A DNA stretch of 64,000 bases from Flagellimonas profundi (GTDB lineage Bacteria; Bacteroidota; Bacteroidia; Flavobacteriales; Flavobacteriaceae). The notes under the pieces were generated by a model that worked only from the letters and a program-made list of their open reading frames with translations, ran no database searches and was not told where the DNA came from. The DNA lies in assembly GCF_017313275.1 (NCBI RefSeq), contig NZ_JAFLNM010000001.1, positions 1,798,001-1,862,000 of the forward strand, read 5' to 3'. The position numbers were made by a program, and so were the translations under genes. Below, in pieces: positions 1 to 8,573 of the stretch (its first letter is position 1; each line of letters opens with the position of its first letter).

Positions 1-108
1 TACCTTAAGGAAGATGCTCACTGATAAATGACTTGGTAGGTTTCGGTCGTTGAAGAGTTATATTGACCAATAGGTTCGAGGTGGTTCCTTGGGACTGGTG
101 CAACAAGA

Positions 109-1569
109 CTAGTTCTTTAGAACCACCTCACTGAACTTGGAGTTGATCTTAATGGTTTTACCATCATTCTTACTAATGTTATAACCAGTGTGCAAATTGG
201 CTCCTTGCTTTTTGGTGGATGTCAACTTCAATGTTTTTGGGTATGTAAATCCCGAAGTTGTTTCGTTCACCGAGATAACATAAGGTGTTTCCGGAAGTTT
301 ACAATCCAACTCCCCATTTTCCATGGATATGTCAATGGTATTAAATCCATTGGCCACCTCATCAATACTCAATGCCCCGAAATTATTGGTCACCAATGCT
401 TTGCTGTCCAATCTACCAATAACCACATTGGATGATATCGAATTCAGTTTTAGTTCCTTGACCTCTTTTAAATTGACCTTTTCGGAATAATCCGCGCTAA
501 GGCTGCCATAGTTCCAATTTTGCACCACGACCGGGGAGTACGATACTCGAATATCGGTATTGGCGCCATCAATGGTTGAGGCAAGCAAGCTTGCGTAGGA
601 CAAGCTTGCGTTGATGTTTTTGGCATTTTCCGCCAATTTTACCTCACCGTGGCGTACATTCATGTTTACCTTAATGTACTTCGGCATTTTGATGATGATT
701 CGTTTTTTGACCTTATACTCTTTATGTTTCCCGTCAGTTGAAAAATAGAACACATTTGGACTTCCATGAATGGTCCTTGCCTCTTCACGGAGCTGCTTTC
801 TAAGTTCCGCTTGCTCTTCCCTGATCTCTACTTGTTGAGCGCGGATCTCTTCTCGCTGTTCTTTAATTCGCTCCTGCATTTCTTCACGGACTTTTTCGCG
901 CTCTTCACGGAGTTTTTCCCGTTCTCCCCTCAGCTCTTCACGTCGCGCCTCACGCTCCTCTGCCATTTTTTCCATCTCTTCGCCCCATTTCTCAAAACGC
1001 TCCTTGTATTCTTCATCAAACGTCTTATCGAACTTCTTCTTCCATTCCTTCATGTATTTGTCACCATCCTTTTTATAAGCGTCGTAATCAAACTCAATTG
1101 GGGGTAATGGTGGCATGGGCGGCATTGAAGACATTACCGCGATTTCTGGAATCACAATTTCAGAGATTTCAGGGATTTCAACATTGGCAATAATCTCGGC
1201 GACCGAAGGCATTTCGGGAATATCGATATTCACCGTTCTAAAATCGTAGGCATAATTGGGACCCGCACCTTCTGTGCTTATCTCTATTTCTTTGCTGTTC
1301 CCCATTATTTTGACCAAATCCCGCTCAAAATAAGAATCTGCCTCCTCCTGGTCTACTCCTTCCAGCTCAATTACCGCCGTAATCTCTACCTGATCTTTGT
1401 TCCAAGTATCGAACTCAATATCGGCATAACTGGTATTAATGTTGAGTTCAGTGTCCTTATTGACATTGAAAGTCTCCTTGTAGGTTTTGGACTTCTCCTG
1501 CGCTTGGCCGGTAAATCCAACCAAGGCAAGAAGCAATCCGCTAAACAATATTTGATGATTCCTGTTCAT
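109..1569 (-). CDS. Secreted coiled-coil protein with DUF4097-like beta domain
   Basis: Last gene of a sigma/anti-sigma operon; its start overlaps the anti-sigma gene by 29 bases. Residues 1-24 form a signal peptide ending around GQAQ, so the protein is exported. A short beta-like N-terminal part is followed by a Pro-rich stretch with repeated IPE and MPPMPPLPP motifs (about 115-160). A very charged helical segment of about 100 residues rich in E, K and R (about 165-270) is almost certainly a coiled coil. From about 280 to the end the pattern of short strands with regular Asn and Ser turns resembles DUF4097/adhesin-like beta-solenoid proteins that often sit beside ECF sigma factors. The molecular role is unknown; an envelope-stress or surface function is inferred from the operon only. 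Confidence 0.75.
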   Translation of the reverse strand: MNRNHQILFSGLLLALVGFTGQAQEKSKTYKETFNVNKDTELNINTSYADIEFDTWNKDQVEITAVIELEGVDQEEADSYFERDLVKIMGNSKEIEISTEGAGPNYAYDFRTVNIDIPEMPSVAEIIANVEIPEISEIVIPEIAVMSSMPPMPPLPPIEFDYDAYKKDGDKYMKEWKKKFDKTFDEEYKERFEKWGEEMEKMAEEREARREELRGEREKLREEREKVREEMQERIKEQREEIRAQQVEIREEQAELRKQLREEARTIHGSPNVFYFSTDGKHKEYKVKKRIIIKMPKYIKVNMNVRHGEVKLAENAKNINASLSYASLLASTIDGANTDIRVSYSPVVVQNWNYGSLSADYSEKVNLKEVKELKLNSISSNVVIGRLDSKALVTNNFGALSIDEVANGFNTIDISMENGELDCKLPETPYVISVNETTSGFTYPKTLKLTSTKKQGANLHTGYNISKNDGKTIKINSKFSEVVLKN

Positions 1570-2143
1570 TTTTTGATGATTTTAATTGATTCAACTTTGA
1601 TTTTAACTTTTGCAACAACTGCAACCGTAGCTGTAGGTTATTGATCAAGGCACCTATGGTTTGATCATTGGGGCCCAATTCGTTCAACTCTTGGTTCAGT
1701 CTTTGGTATTCCTTGTTCAGTTCCGCCAACCGGTCCATATAGCTATCCACAAGATCCTTGTTTCCCGGATCATCGGCCAATTCGGACAGCTGGAGATTAA
1801 TGTTGGTGGTATAATAGGTTTCTATCTTTTTTAAGTCCGGAGATAAATCCCCCAAGGAAATACCCTGGGCTTCTTTACTTGGATTATCCCGATCTACAAC
1901 CATTATTTTTTCATCTGGGTCAACTGTTCCTCCATTACTGTTAAAATAATAGAAGGACAACCCCACAGCTACAACAACTGAAGCTGCAATCTGCATCCAC
2001 AACGAAATCACCTTTCGTTTGGGCGGGTCCTTGGGCAACTCTTCTTCCAGCTTGGCAAAAAAACGGTCTTCGTGCCCCTCCTTCATTTTAAATCTTTTCT
2101 GCTCCCTTTCTTTTTCAAATAATTTTCTGAGATCACGTGCCAT
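1541..2143 (-). CDS. Putative membrane anti-sigma factor
   Basis: A 200-residue protein with a basic, charged N-terminal part (about 1-43), one hydrophobic segment (about 45-67, containing SLWMQIAASVVVAVGLSFYYF) and a Gln/Leu/Lys-rich C-terminal helical part predicted to lie outside the membrane. It overlaps the 3' end of the ECF sigma gene by 11 bases, so the two are translationally coupled. Size, topology and position fit a flavobacterial anti-sigma factor, although I see no recognisable zinc-binding (ZAS) motif. It is expected to hold the sigma factor inactive at the membrane. The assignment rests on context and topology, not on a conserved catalytic motif. Confidence 0.7.
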   Translation of the reverse strand: MARDLRKLFEKEREQKRFKMKEGHEDRFFAKLEEELPKDPPKRKVISLWMQIAASVVVAVGLSFYYFNSNGGTVDPDEKIMVVDRDNPSKEAQGISLGDLSPDLKKIETYYTTNINLQLSELADDPGNKDLVDSYMDRLAELNKEYQRLNQELNELGPNDQTIGALINNLQLRLQLLQKLKSKLNQLKSSKNEQESSNIV

Positions 2144-2669
2144 AAGCCAAATCTTTTAATTTCTCTTTCAATTGTGCCTTTCCTCTTAGCAATCGGGTCC
2201 GCGATGCAGTTTCCGTGATGCCCAAAATTCCGGCTATCTCAGCATGATCGTATCCTTCCACTAAAAACAGTTGCACAACATATCTATATTTTTGAGGCAG
2301 TTCTTCGATGGCTTCCTTCACTTGCTCAATGGAGATTCCTTCCTCCACGGACCAATCATCCTCCGCTGCCACCTGTAAATAACTCTCATTGAGTTCCACT
2401 GTTCGTTGATGTTTCGATTTTAAAAAATCGATACTGCCATTCACTACAATTCTTTTCAACCAGGCCCCGAACGTAACATCGCCCTTAAATTGCTCAATCC
2501 GCTGAAACGCTTTTATAAACGAATCCTGCAATACATCCTCCGCGTCATCAGCGTTTTTAAGAAATCGCATAGCCACACAGAACATACCATCACAATACTG
2601 ACGGTACAGTTTCATTTGCGCCTGACGGTCGTTCGCCTTGCATTTTTCTACAAGCTCGATATGGAGCAC
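2133..2669 (-). CDS. ECF-type RNA polymerase sigma factor
   Basis: Sigma-70 family protein of the extracytoplasmic-function group. The region 2 motif AEDVLQDSFIKAF (core RNA polymerase binding and -10 recognition) and a region 4 helix-turn-helix around QLFLVEGYDHAEIAGILGIT are clear. The open frame extends upstream to a TTG at 2738, but that codon overlaps a palindrome and a TAnTTTG-like -7 element, so I prefer the GTG at 2669, which gives about 178 residues beginning at LHIELVEKCKANDRQAQMKLY, typical for flavobacterial homologues. It is first in an operon with the anti-sigma factor and the coiled-coil exported protein, and probably autoregulates that operon, as ECF systems usually do. Confidence 0.88.
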   Translation of the reverse strand: MLHIELVEKCKANDRQAQMKLYRQYCDGMFCVAMRFLKNADDAEDVLQDSFIKAFQRIEQFKGDVTFGAWLKRIVVNGSIDFLKSKHQRTVELNESYLQVAAEDDWSVEEGISIEQVKEAIEELPQKYRYVVQLFLVEGYDHAEIAGILGITETASRTRLLRGKAQLKEKLKDLAYGT

Positions 2670-2725
2670 ACTTGGTTCTATGTCCGGTTGTTTTAGTTGT
2701 TCTGTATTAATGACGATGCAAAAAA

Positions 2726-2742
2726 TGCAACGTTGCAAATTA
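2726..2742 (-). promoter_or_regulatory. Palindrome and -7-like box before the ECF sigma gene
   Basis: TGCAACGTTGCA at 2726-2737 is a perfect 12-base palindrome. On the minus strand it abuts TAATTTG (2742-2736), one base short of the TAnnTTTG -7 consensus. A CAAA (minus-strand TTTG) lies at 2766-2769. This may be the promoter, or an operator for the sigma operon. No experimental support; the spacing to the -33 candidate (23 bases) is long. Confidence 0.35.
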
Positions 2743-2765
2743 GGGAGTTTTTAGCGCATTTTTAA

Positions 2766-2799
2766 CAAAAAAAGCCCCGCTGATGTTTTCAACGGGGCT
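2766..2799 (-). terminator. Rho-independent terminator after ohr
   Basis: AGCCCCG (2773-2779) pairs with CGGGGCT (2793-2799) around a 13-base loop. On the minus strand the stem is followed by a T run (the A run at 2767-2772), so it ends transcription of the Ohr gene. Confidence 0.85.
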
Positions 2800-2821
2800 C
2801 ATAATTAAAAGGTTACGTCAC

Positions 2822-3247
2822 TTATTCGTCCATCAACAAATTTAAGTGCACGGTAATATTATCGCGTGTGGCCTTGCTGTAAGGGCAGATCTCATGGGCG
2901 TCTTTCATCAAAGTTTCCCCCATTGCTTTATCAACTGTAGGCAAATATGCATCCAAGGTTGCTTCCAAGAAAAAGCCTTCTTCTTCTGTGTTGAGGGCTA
3001 CGGTGGCCGTCACACTGAAATCCCCTAGATCTTCAATACCGTGCTCTTTGGCAACAGCTTGAAGACCTGCTCCATAGCAACTGGAATAAGCTGCAGCAAA
3101 AAGTTCTTCCGGATTCGTTGATTTTGGGTCGGTTTTTCCTTTGGAGGTAGGCATGCTGATGGCATAATCCAAAACGTCATCTTCGCTCTTCACGTGTCCG
3201 GACCTTCCTCCTGTATTAGTGGCCTTGGCCTCAAAAATAGTCTTCAT
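2822..3247 (-). CDS. ohr: Organic hydroperoxide resistance protein, OsmC/Ohr family
   Basis: Thiol-dependent peroxidase that reduces organic hydroperoxides in the cytoplasm, generally using lipoylated proteins as electron donors. The two redox cysteines of the Ohr subgroup are present: Cys57 in AYSSCYGAGL and Cys121 in EICPYSKATRDN, with the conserved Arg15 (GGRSGHV) and NPEEL near 45-49 that complete the active site. At 141 residues the length is exactly that of the family. It is a single-gene unit with its own downstream terminator. No MarR-type OhrR regulator gene is next to it. Confidence 0.93.
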   Translation of the reverse strand: MKTIFEAKATNTGGRSGHVKSEDDVLDYAISMPTSKGKTDPKSTNPEELFAAAYSSCYGAGLQAVAKEHGIEDLGDFSVTATVALNTEEEGFFLEATLDAYLPTVDKAMGETLMKDAHEICPYSKATRDNITVHLNLLMDE

Positions 3248-3457
3248 CTTTTAAATGTTTATAGGTTCGTATCAACCAGCACCTCAAGGGTAACCGATTA
3301 TGGAATCAAAAGGTAGCAATTTGTAGGCGGATGTCTGCTTAAACAGGTATTAAATTTTTGTGAAATGGAGGAATCAAAAAGTAAGCTGTATTCCCATTCT
3401 AGTTCCCATAAACCCGTAAATTCTTTATAAATTCGTATAAACCGATGACCCGTACTC

Positions 3458-4501
3458 TTGGCAGACGATAATAAAACACCCTGGGATACCATTTCCAAAA
3501 TCAAGGCACTCAGAAAAAAAGAACTTTCTGCCGATGCCCTGGCAAAAGGTATTTTTGATGGTAACAAAGCAATGCTCGCCAAAGCCATAACCCTTTTGGA
3601 AAGTACCAGAACAGCCCATTTTGAAAAAGCCAATGCCGTTATTGAAAAGTGTCTTTCCAGACCTACCGATAGTATTCGCGTGGGAATTACGGGGGTTCCG
3701 GGAGTTGGTAAAAGTTCGTTTATAGAAACCTTGGGCAAAACTTTGACCGACCAAGGCAACAAAGTGGCCGTTTTGGCCGTGGACCCTACCAGTTCCCTGA
3801 GCAAGGGAAGCATTCTAGGGGACAAAACCCGGATGGAAACCTTGGCCAAAGACCCCAATGCCTTTATCCGCCCCTCCCCTTCAGGAACTTCTTTGGGCGG
3901 TGTAGCACAGAAAACCCGAGAAAGTATCATGCTCTGCGAAGCTGCAGGATACAATGTAATCCTAGTAGAGACCGTAGGGGTTGGCCAAAGTGAAATTGCC
4001 GTGCACAGTATGGTGGATTTTTTCCTTCTGCTGAAATTATCGGGTGCCGGCGACGAGCTCCAGGGTATAAAAAGAGGTATTATGGAAATGGCCGACGCCA
4101 TAGCTATCAATAAAGCGGATGGTAATAATTTAGAACACGCCAAGCTAGCTGTGACCGAGTTTTCAAGGGCATTGCACCTGTATCCGCCCAAAGCGAACGG
4201 CTGGATACCCAAAGTAATGCAGTGTTCCGCATTGGAGAAAACAGGGATTGCAGAAATCTGGGAAATGGTGCAGCAATTTGTGGAACACAATAAGGAAAAT
4301 GGCTTTTTTGAAAAGAACCGACAACAACAAAACAAAAACTGGTTCCTTCAGACCGTGGACGAATACATCAAACAATTTTTCCATCAAAAGGAAACTTTTA
4401 AAACTGAACAAGCCAAGTTGTTGAGAGAAATTGAAGGAAACAAAATTTCACCGTTTTACGCCGCAAAAATCCTATTGGACAAGATTACCAAGGAACTTTA
4501 A
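3458..4501 (+). CDS. meaB: Methylmalonyl-CoA mutase-associated GTPase MeaB
   Basis: G3E-family GTPase that protects methylmalonyl-CoA mutase and gates transfer of its adenosylcobalamin cofactor. Visible motifs are the P-loop GITGVPGVGKSSF (about 76-88), the switch region ETVGVGQSE (171-179) and the base-specificity motif NKAD (218-221). Length 347 fits ArgK/MeaB proteins. The only start that avoids the in-frame stop at 3446-3448 and keeps the N-terminal helix is a TTG at 3458 (residues MADDNKTPWD). The mutase subunits are not in this window. The next gene has its own -7 box, so MeaB is probably monocistronic. Confidence 0.93.
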   Translation: MADDNKTPWDTISKIKALRKKELSADALAKGIFDGNKAMLAKAITLLESTRTAHFEKANAVIEKCLSRPTDSIRVGITGVPGVGKSSFIETLGKTLTDQGNKVAVLAVDPTSSLSKGSILGDKTRMETLAKDPNAFIRPSPSGTSLGGVAQKTRESIMLCEAAGYNVILVETVGVGQSEIAVHSMVDFFLLLKLSGAGDELQGIKRGIMEMADAIAINKADGNNLEHAKLAVTEFSRALHLYPPKANGWIPKVMQCSALEKTGIAEIWEMVQQFVEHNKENGFFEKNRQQQNKNWFLQTVDEYIKQFFHQKETFKTEQAKLLREIEGNKISPFYAAKILLDKITKEL

Positions 4502-4511
4502 ATAAAAGCAA

Positions 4512-4519
4512 TAAATTTG
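4512..4519 (+). promoter_or_regulatory. -7 promoter box for the GT2 synthase gene
   Basis: TAAATTTG matches the Bacteroidota -7 consensus TAnnTTTG, 18 bases before the ATG at 4537 and just after the meaB stop. This suggests independent transcription of the glycosyltransferase/flippase pair. Confidence 0.5.
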
Positions 4520-4536
4520 CACAGATTTTATACTGA

Positions 4537-5499
4537 ATGAGCGCTATCACCGATTCCCTTTTATCCATAGTGGTTCCTTTGTACAATGAGGAAGACAACG
4601 TGGTTCTTTTAACCCAAAAAATCAACGAAAGTCTTGAAGGGTACAATTACCAAATTGTATATGTGGACGATTTTTCCACCGACAAAACCCGTATTAAGGT
4701 CAAGGAAATGGATGATAAAAGGGTCCATTTGATTGAGTTGAAAAAGAACTACGGACAAAGTTTGGCCCTAGCTGCGGGAATCGACTATGCCGAAGGTGAA
4801 TACATCATTACGATGGACGGTGACCTCCAAAACGACCCTTCCGACATTCCAAATATGCTGGAATATGCCATTACCGATGAATTCGATGTAGTAACCGGAA
4901 TCCGGCAGAAAAGAAAGGACTCCTTAGCAAAAAAAATACCATCCAAAATCGCAAATTTTTTGGTTCGCAGGGTAACTAAACTGGACATCAAGGACAACGG
5001 TTGTGCACTTAAGGTTTTTACTAAGGACATTGCAAAAAGCCTGAATTTGTACGGCGAAATGCACCGTTTTATCACGCTTTTGGCCCATTTGGAAGGTGCT
5101 CAGATCAAACAAGTTCCTGTAAAGCACCACGCTAGGCACGCCGGGGTTTCCAAATATGGTCTGGAACGGGTTTTTAAAGTAGTAGCCGACATGATGTTAT
5201 TGCTTTTCATTAGAAAATATTTCCAACGTCCCATACACCTGTTCGGGATTTTTGGGGTGCTACTGGTCATTCTTGGAATCTTGATCAACGTGTATTTATT
5301 AGTTGTGAAACTTGGATTCGGACAGGATATCGGTACTAGGCCCTTACTTATTTTTGGTATGATGTTCATTGTTGGTGGAATCCAATTGTTCACGATCGGG
5401 ATTGTAATGGAACTCTTGATCCGTACGTATTACGAATCGCAACAGAAAAGGCCATATCGCATTAAAAAAATAAGTATAGGTGACGGAAAAGCTGCGTAA
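4537..5499 (+). CDS. Polyprenyl-phosphate glycosyltransferase (GT2, GtrB/DPM1-like)
   Basis: Membrane-anchored family 2 glycosyltransferase expected to move a sugar from a nucleotide donor to undecaprenyl phosphate on the cytoplasmic face. The GT-A fold is complete: nucleotide-binding start VVPLYNEEDN (12-21), VDDFSTD (43-49), and DGD at 94-96 in TMDGDLQNDPSD, which coordinates the metal. Two C-terminal membrane segments (about 230-255 and 268-292) are characteristic of the GtrB/ArnC/DPM1 group. Its 3' end overlaps the following flippase-like gene by 20 bases, so the two are coupled. With the facing GT39 and PAP2 genes it forms a likely lipid-linked sugar pathway; the sugar is unknown. Confidence 0.88.
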   Translation: MSAITDSLLSIVVPLYNEEDNVVLLTQKINESLEGYNYQIVYVDDFSTDKTRIKVKEMDDKRVHLIELKKNYGQSLALAAGIDYAEGEYIITMDGDLQNDPSDIPNMLEYAITDEFDVVTGIRQKRKDSLAKKIPSKIANFLVRRVTKLDIKDNGCALKVFTKDIAKSLNLYGEMHRFITLLAHLEGAQIKQVPVKHHARHAGVSKYGLERVFKVVADMMLLLFIRKYFQRPIHLFGIFGVLLVILGILINVYLLVVKLGFGQDIGTRPLLIFGMMFIVGGIQLFTIGIVMELLIRTYYESQQKRPYRIKKISIGDGKAA

Positions 5500-6352
5500 A
5501 AAGCTCCTAACCGCCCTAAAAATAATCGTTAGTGCGGTCCTTATCTACTTTATTTTCACCAAAATAGAGTTGAATGATGTGCTCCAGACCCTAAAAAAGA
5601 GCGACCCACTCTATTTATTCCTGGCATTGCTGTTTTTTGTCTTTTCCAAAGTCTTATCAGCTTTTAGAACCAACCTGTATTTCCATCAAATAGGGGCAAA
5701 AGTTTCCCAGTTGAGCAATTTGAAGCTATATCTGTTGGGAATGTTTTACAACCTCTTTTTACCCGGCGGCATTGGTGGTGATGCCTACAAAGGCTACGTT
5801 GTCCAAAAAGAATATCAACCCGGCACAAAAAAAGTGGTCTCCAGTTTGTTACTGGACCGCTTAAGCGGAATGCTGTTGCTTTTTGTTTACGCCTGTATAC
5901 TTGCCCTGCTATCCCAAAATGAGCTTTTCCAAAGTTTTTACTGGTTGATCGTAGCGGCCATTCCTCTGAGTGTTGTTGTATTTTGGTTCGTGAACAAAAC
6001 CTTTTTCCCCACTACACTGCCCGTATTTTGGCAATCAATTGGTTTTTCCGCCCTGGTCCAATTGGCACAGCTGGTCTGCGTACTTTTTATTTTGAAATCT
6101 TTGTCCGTTGATTTGGACACCGTTGAATACCTTTTTGTTTTCCTGGTCTCTTCGATTGTTTCTGTAATCCCATTGACCATCGGGGGCATTGGAAGTAGGG
6201 AAGTCACGTTTTTATACGGAGCAAAATGGCTGGGATTGGATGAAAGCACCTCTATTGGAATTAGCTTTACTTTCTTTTTGATTACGGCCCTCACTTCGCT
6301 TCTCGGTGTCATCTACCATTTTAAAAAGCCAAAGTTACAATCGGTGGATTAA
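5480..6352 (+). CDS. Flippase-like integral membrane protein (LPG synthase TM/UPF0104)
   Basis: A 290-residue protein made almost entirely of membrane helices, resembling the transmembrane half of lysylphosphatidylglycerol synthases (YbhN/UPF0104, AglD-like). The family signature is seen in LYLLGMFYNLFLPGGIGGDAYK-type residues (about 84-105) and in the late PLTIGGIGSREVTFLYG segment. It starts with GTG at 5480 inside the end of the GT2 gene. Members of this family near polyprenyl-sugar synthases are often proposed to move a lipid-linked sugar across the membrane; that is inference here. The gene ends 4 bases inside the convergent GT39 gene. Confidence 0.8.
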   Translation: MTEKLRKKLLTALKIIVSAVLIYFIFTKIELNDVLQTLKKSDPLYLFLALLFFVFSKVLSAFRTNLYFHQIGAKVSQLSNLKLYLLGMFYNLFLPGGIGGDAYKGYVVQKEYQPGTKKVVSSLLLDRLSGMLLLFVYACILALLSQNELFQSFYWLIVAAIPLSVVVFWFVNKTFFPTTLPVFWQSIGFSALVQLAQLVCVLFILKSLSVDLDTVEYLFVFLVSSIVSVIPLTIGGIGSREVTFLYGAKWLGLDESTSIGISFTFFLITALTSLLGVIYHFKKPKLQSVD

Positions 6353-8007
6353 TCCAAATGCACCAAATGCATTTTGTTCAATTTGTCTTCGCGGGTATTC
6401 GGGTTCAGGAACTTGATCTGCAAGCGGGTAATTCGGAATTGGTCCACGGTTATTTGATCGTCCCAAGCAATTCCATTTTTCTGCAATTGCTCCAATTCAC
6501 TGTCCGTGGCATATACCCAGACATCCTTCATGTTCTTCAAATCGGAGGCTAAAACAATATTGACCGGATCTTGATTGTAAAAATCCAAGGCCCAGGTATG
6601 CCTTTCGTTTATCTTATAAATTTCACCCACAGGAATACTTCTCTCCTTTACCCTTTCTGCCATGGTTGACCCACCCTGATATTCCAATAATTTGGGATAA
6701 AAATGGGCATTCATCAATCCATTCAACAAAACGGAACTAAAAATAGCCACGGTCACAATTTTGGAATAAGTGTGTTCTTTTTTCAGAATGAAATAAGTTG
6801 CCAAAAGGAGAGCGCCCAACAAGAACAAATAGCTATACCAATGCTCCAATTTGAAGACATAAAAGCTCACCAACAAAACAAAGACCACCACGAGACCCAA
6901 TATAAAATATTGGATGCCCAAAATAACTTTTGCCATCTTTGATTTTTCCTGTTGATACAAAACATACAAGAAAGCCGCTGATAGAACCGCATACAAAGGC
7001 ATCAGAATATTCATGTAGTGTGGCAATTTAAACTGCGCAAAACTGATGAGCAGGAACAAAATTGAAATACCGCCTATGGTCAAAAACTCCATATTGGGCC
7101 GATAAGCGAACTTGATTTCCCAAAAGGCTTTTACCTTGGTCCAATAACCGATCAAGGCAAGAACGGTCCATGGCAGAAATACCCATAAAAAGGTGTGAAA
7201 GAAGAAGAAAAAGTCGCTACTGTTCTTCCCAACCCCTTCTCCGCTCATACGTTCAAAGCTCTGTTCCCAAAAAATAAAGAAGATACCGCTACGATTGTCC
7301 TTGCCGCGGATTACTTTTTCGGGATGCAGATCAAATTGATGGTAATAAGCATACAACATAGGTGCTATGGTCAACCCAAAAACCAAAATGGCCACCAAAA
7401 CTCTCCAATTGAGCAATTGCTGCCATTTTCGGGTATAGGCCAAATGACAAAGTATGGAAATACCGATCACCACCAATGCAATCTGCCCTTTAGTGGAAAA
7501 TGCCATGCCTGCCCCAAATGCACCCAAGGCGATACTTTTCAGCGTGTTTTTCTCGATATAAGTAACCAATTGCCAGATGGAGAATATCGTGAATCCGGTC
7601 AACACAGCATCGGTACGGACATCTATGTTGGCCAAGACCATGGTTTGGGCCGTCATAAAAATCAATGAGGCAAATCGACCTACATCTTTGTTGTACAGTA
7701 ATTTTCCCAGACCAAAACAACTGTAAGCGCCCAGCAAGGTGGACAAAATACCTGGAATCCGGTAGGCCCAATCGTGGATACCGAATATTTTATAGGAAAG
7801 GACAGCCAACCAGTAGTGCATGTGTGGTTTGTCCAGATATTCTTCCGGCCCTTTGAATAAGCTCAGAAAATCATTTTCTTGAACCATTCGCATGGCCATT
7901 ACCGCAAATTGGGCTGAGTCGTTCTCGAACAGGGTCGCGAACATCCCAATGATGTATACCAACACGATCAATCCAATGTAAAACCAGTATCTGGCAGTCG
8001 AGATCAT
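6349..8007 (-). CDS. GT39/ArnT-like membrane glycosyltransferase
   Basis: Large polytopic GT-C transferase (about 552 residues) that uses a polyprenyl-phosphate sugar on the periplasmic side. Features include an N-terminal membrane helix, a first-loop acidic motif FENDSAQFAVMAMRM, then LDKPHMHYWL and YRIPGILSTLLGAY typical of PMT_2/ArnT proteins, followed by about ten further membrane helices and a soluble C-terminal domain. I choose the ATG at 8007 (MISTARYWF) over the upstream start at 8055, because it gives a 4-base ATGA overlap with the PAP2 stop. The acceptor could be lipid A, another glycan or protein. Together with the convergent GT2 synthase it makes a donor-transferase pair. Confidence 0.85.
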   Translation of the reverse strand: MISTARYWFYIGLIVLVYIIGMFATLFENDSAQFAVMAMRMVQENDFLSLFKGPEEYLDKPHMHYWLAVLSYKIFGIHDWAYRIPGILSTLLGAYSCFGLGKLLYNKDVGRFASLIFMTAQTMVLANIDVRTDAVLTGFTIFSIWQLVTYIEKNTLKSIALGAFGAGMAFSTKGQIALVVIGISILCHLAYTRKWQQLLNWRVLVAILVFGLTIAPMLYAYYHQFDLHPEKVIRGKDNRSGIFFIFWEQSFERMSGEGVGKNSSDFFFFFHTFLWVFLPWTVLALIGYWTKVKAFWEIKFAYRPNMEFLTIGGISILFLLISFAQFKLPHYMNILMPLYAVLSAAFLYVLYQQEKSKMAKVILGIQYFILGLVVVFVLLVSFYVFKLEHWYSYLFLLGALLLATYFILKKEHTYSKIVTVAIFSSVLLNGLMNAHFYPKLLEYQGGSTMAERVKERSIPVGEIYKINERHTWALDFYNQDPVNIVLASDLKNMKDVWVYATDSELEQLQKNGIAWDDQITVDQFRITRLQIKFLNPNTREDKLNKMHLVHLD

Positions 8008-8573
8008 ACCCTTTTTTTTTGGAAAGCAAATATAGCCAACTTGGCCCATAACCAACCGAAAAGCGAACCTACCAAAGCTCCTGTAAGTACATCCAACGGA
8101 TAGTGCACGCCGATGTAAATTCGGCTATAGGCAACAATACAGGCCCAAAATAATAAGACCCAAGAAATATACTTTACCTTATTTTTGAATATAACGGTAA
8201 AGAAAATAGCTGGTCCAAAAGAGTTGGCAGCGTGAGCGGAAAAATATCCGAATTGTCCCCCACAATAGCTTTTTACCAAACGCATTGCGCTACTCACTTC
8301 AGGTTCGTGGCAAGGTCGAAGACGACCAACACCATATTTAAAAAAGTTGGACAGTTGATCGGTACACGTAATCAGTAAAGCGATGGACACCAAAATAATC
8401 CCAGTCCCCTTCCATCCAAAATTTCGATAAGATAAATAAAGTAATAAGAGATAAAGCGGGGCAGAGTTTCTGGTCGTCGTCATGAACATCCAAAAACCGT
8501 CCCAAGTCTCGGTACCCAGTCCGTTGAGGAACAAAAACAGTTCCTTATCGTATTGCAGTAGCTGTTCCAGCAT
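8004..8573 (-). CDS. PAP2-family membrane phosphatase
   Basis: Type 2 phosphatidic acid phosphatase-like enzyme of 189 residues. All three motifs of the family are present: K79 with R86-P87 (KYGVGRLRP), SAH at 112-114 (FSAHAANSFG) and SR..H..D at 150-161 (SRIYIGVHYPLD). It has about five membrane helices with the active site facing the periplasm. Enzymes of this group dephosphorylate undecaprenyl pyrophosphate or lipid A; translational coupling to the GT39 gene favours recycling of the polyprenyl carrier or trimming of lipid A. The start codon overlaps by one base the stop of the small upstream gene. Confidence 0.9.
   Translation of the reverse strand: MLEQLLQYDKELFLFLNGLGTETWDGFWMFMTTTRNSAPLYLLLLYLSYRNFGWKGTGIILVSIALLITCTDQLSNFFKYGVGRLRPCHEPEVSSAMRLVKSYCGGQFGYFSAHAANSFGPAIFFTVIFKNKVKYISWVLLFWACIVAYSRIYIGVHYPLDVLTGALVGSLFGWLWAKLAIFAFQKKRV

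Noticed and set aside
766..1107. 113-codon plus-strand frame rich in F and L
   Set aside because: Complement of the charged coiled-coil segment on the minus strand; the hydrophobic look is a by-product of Glu/Lys codons.
3298..4335. 345-codon minus-strand frame
   Set aside because: Lies antisense to meaB; Ser- and Leu-rich translation with no motifs, typical of a shadow frame.
7195..7668. 157-codon plus-strand frame
   Set aside because: Antisense to the GT39 gene; no motif and no promoter, while the minus strand encodes a clear GT-C protein.
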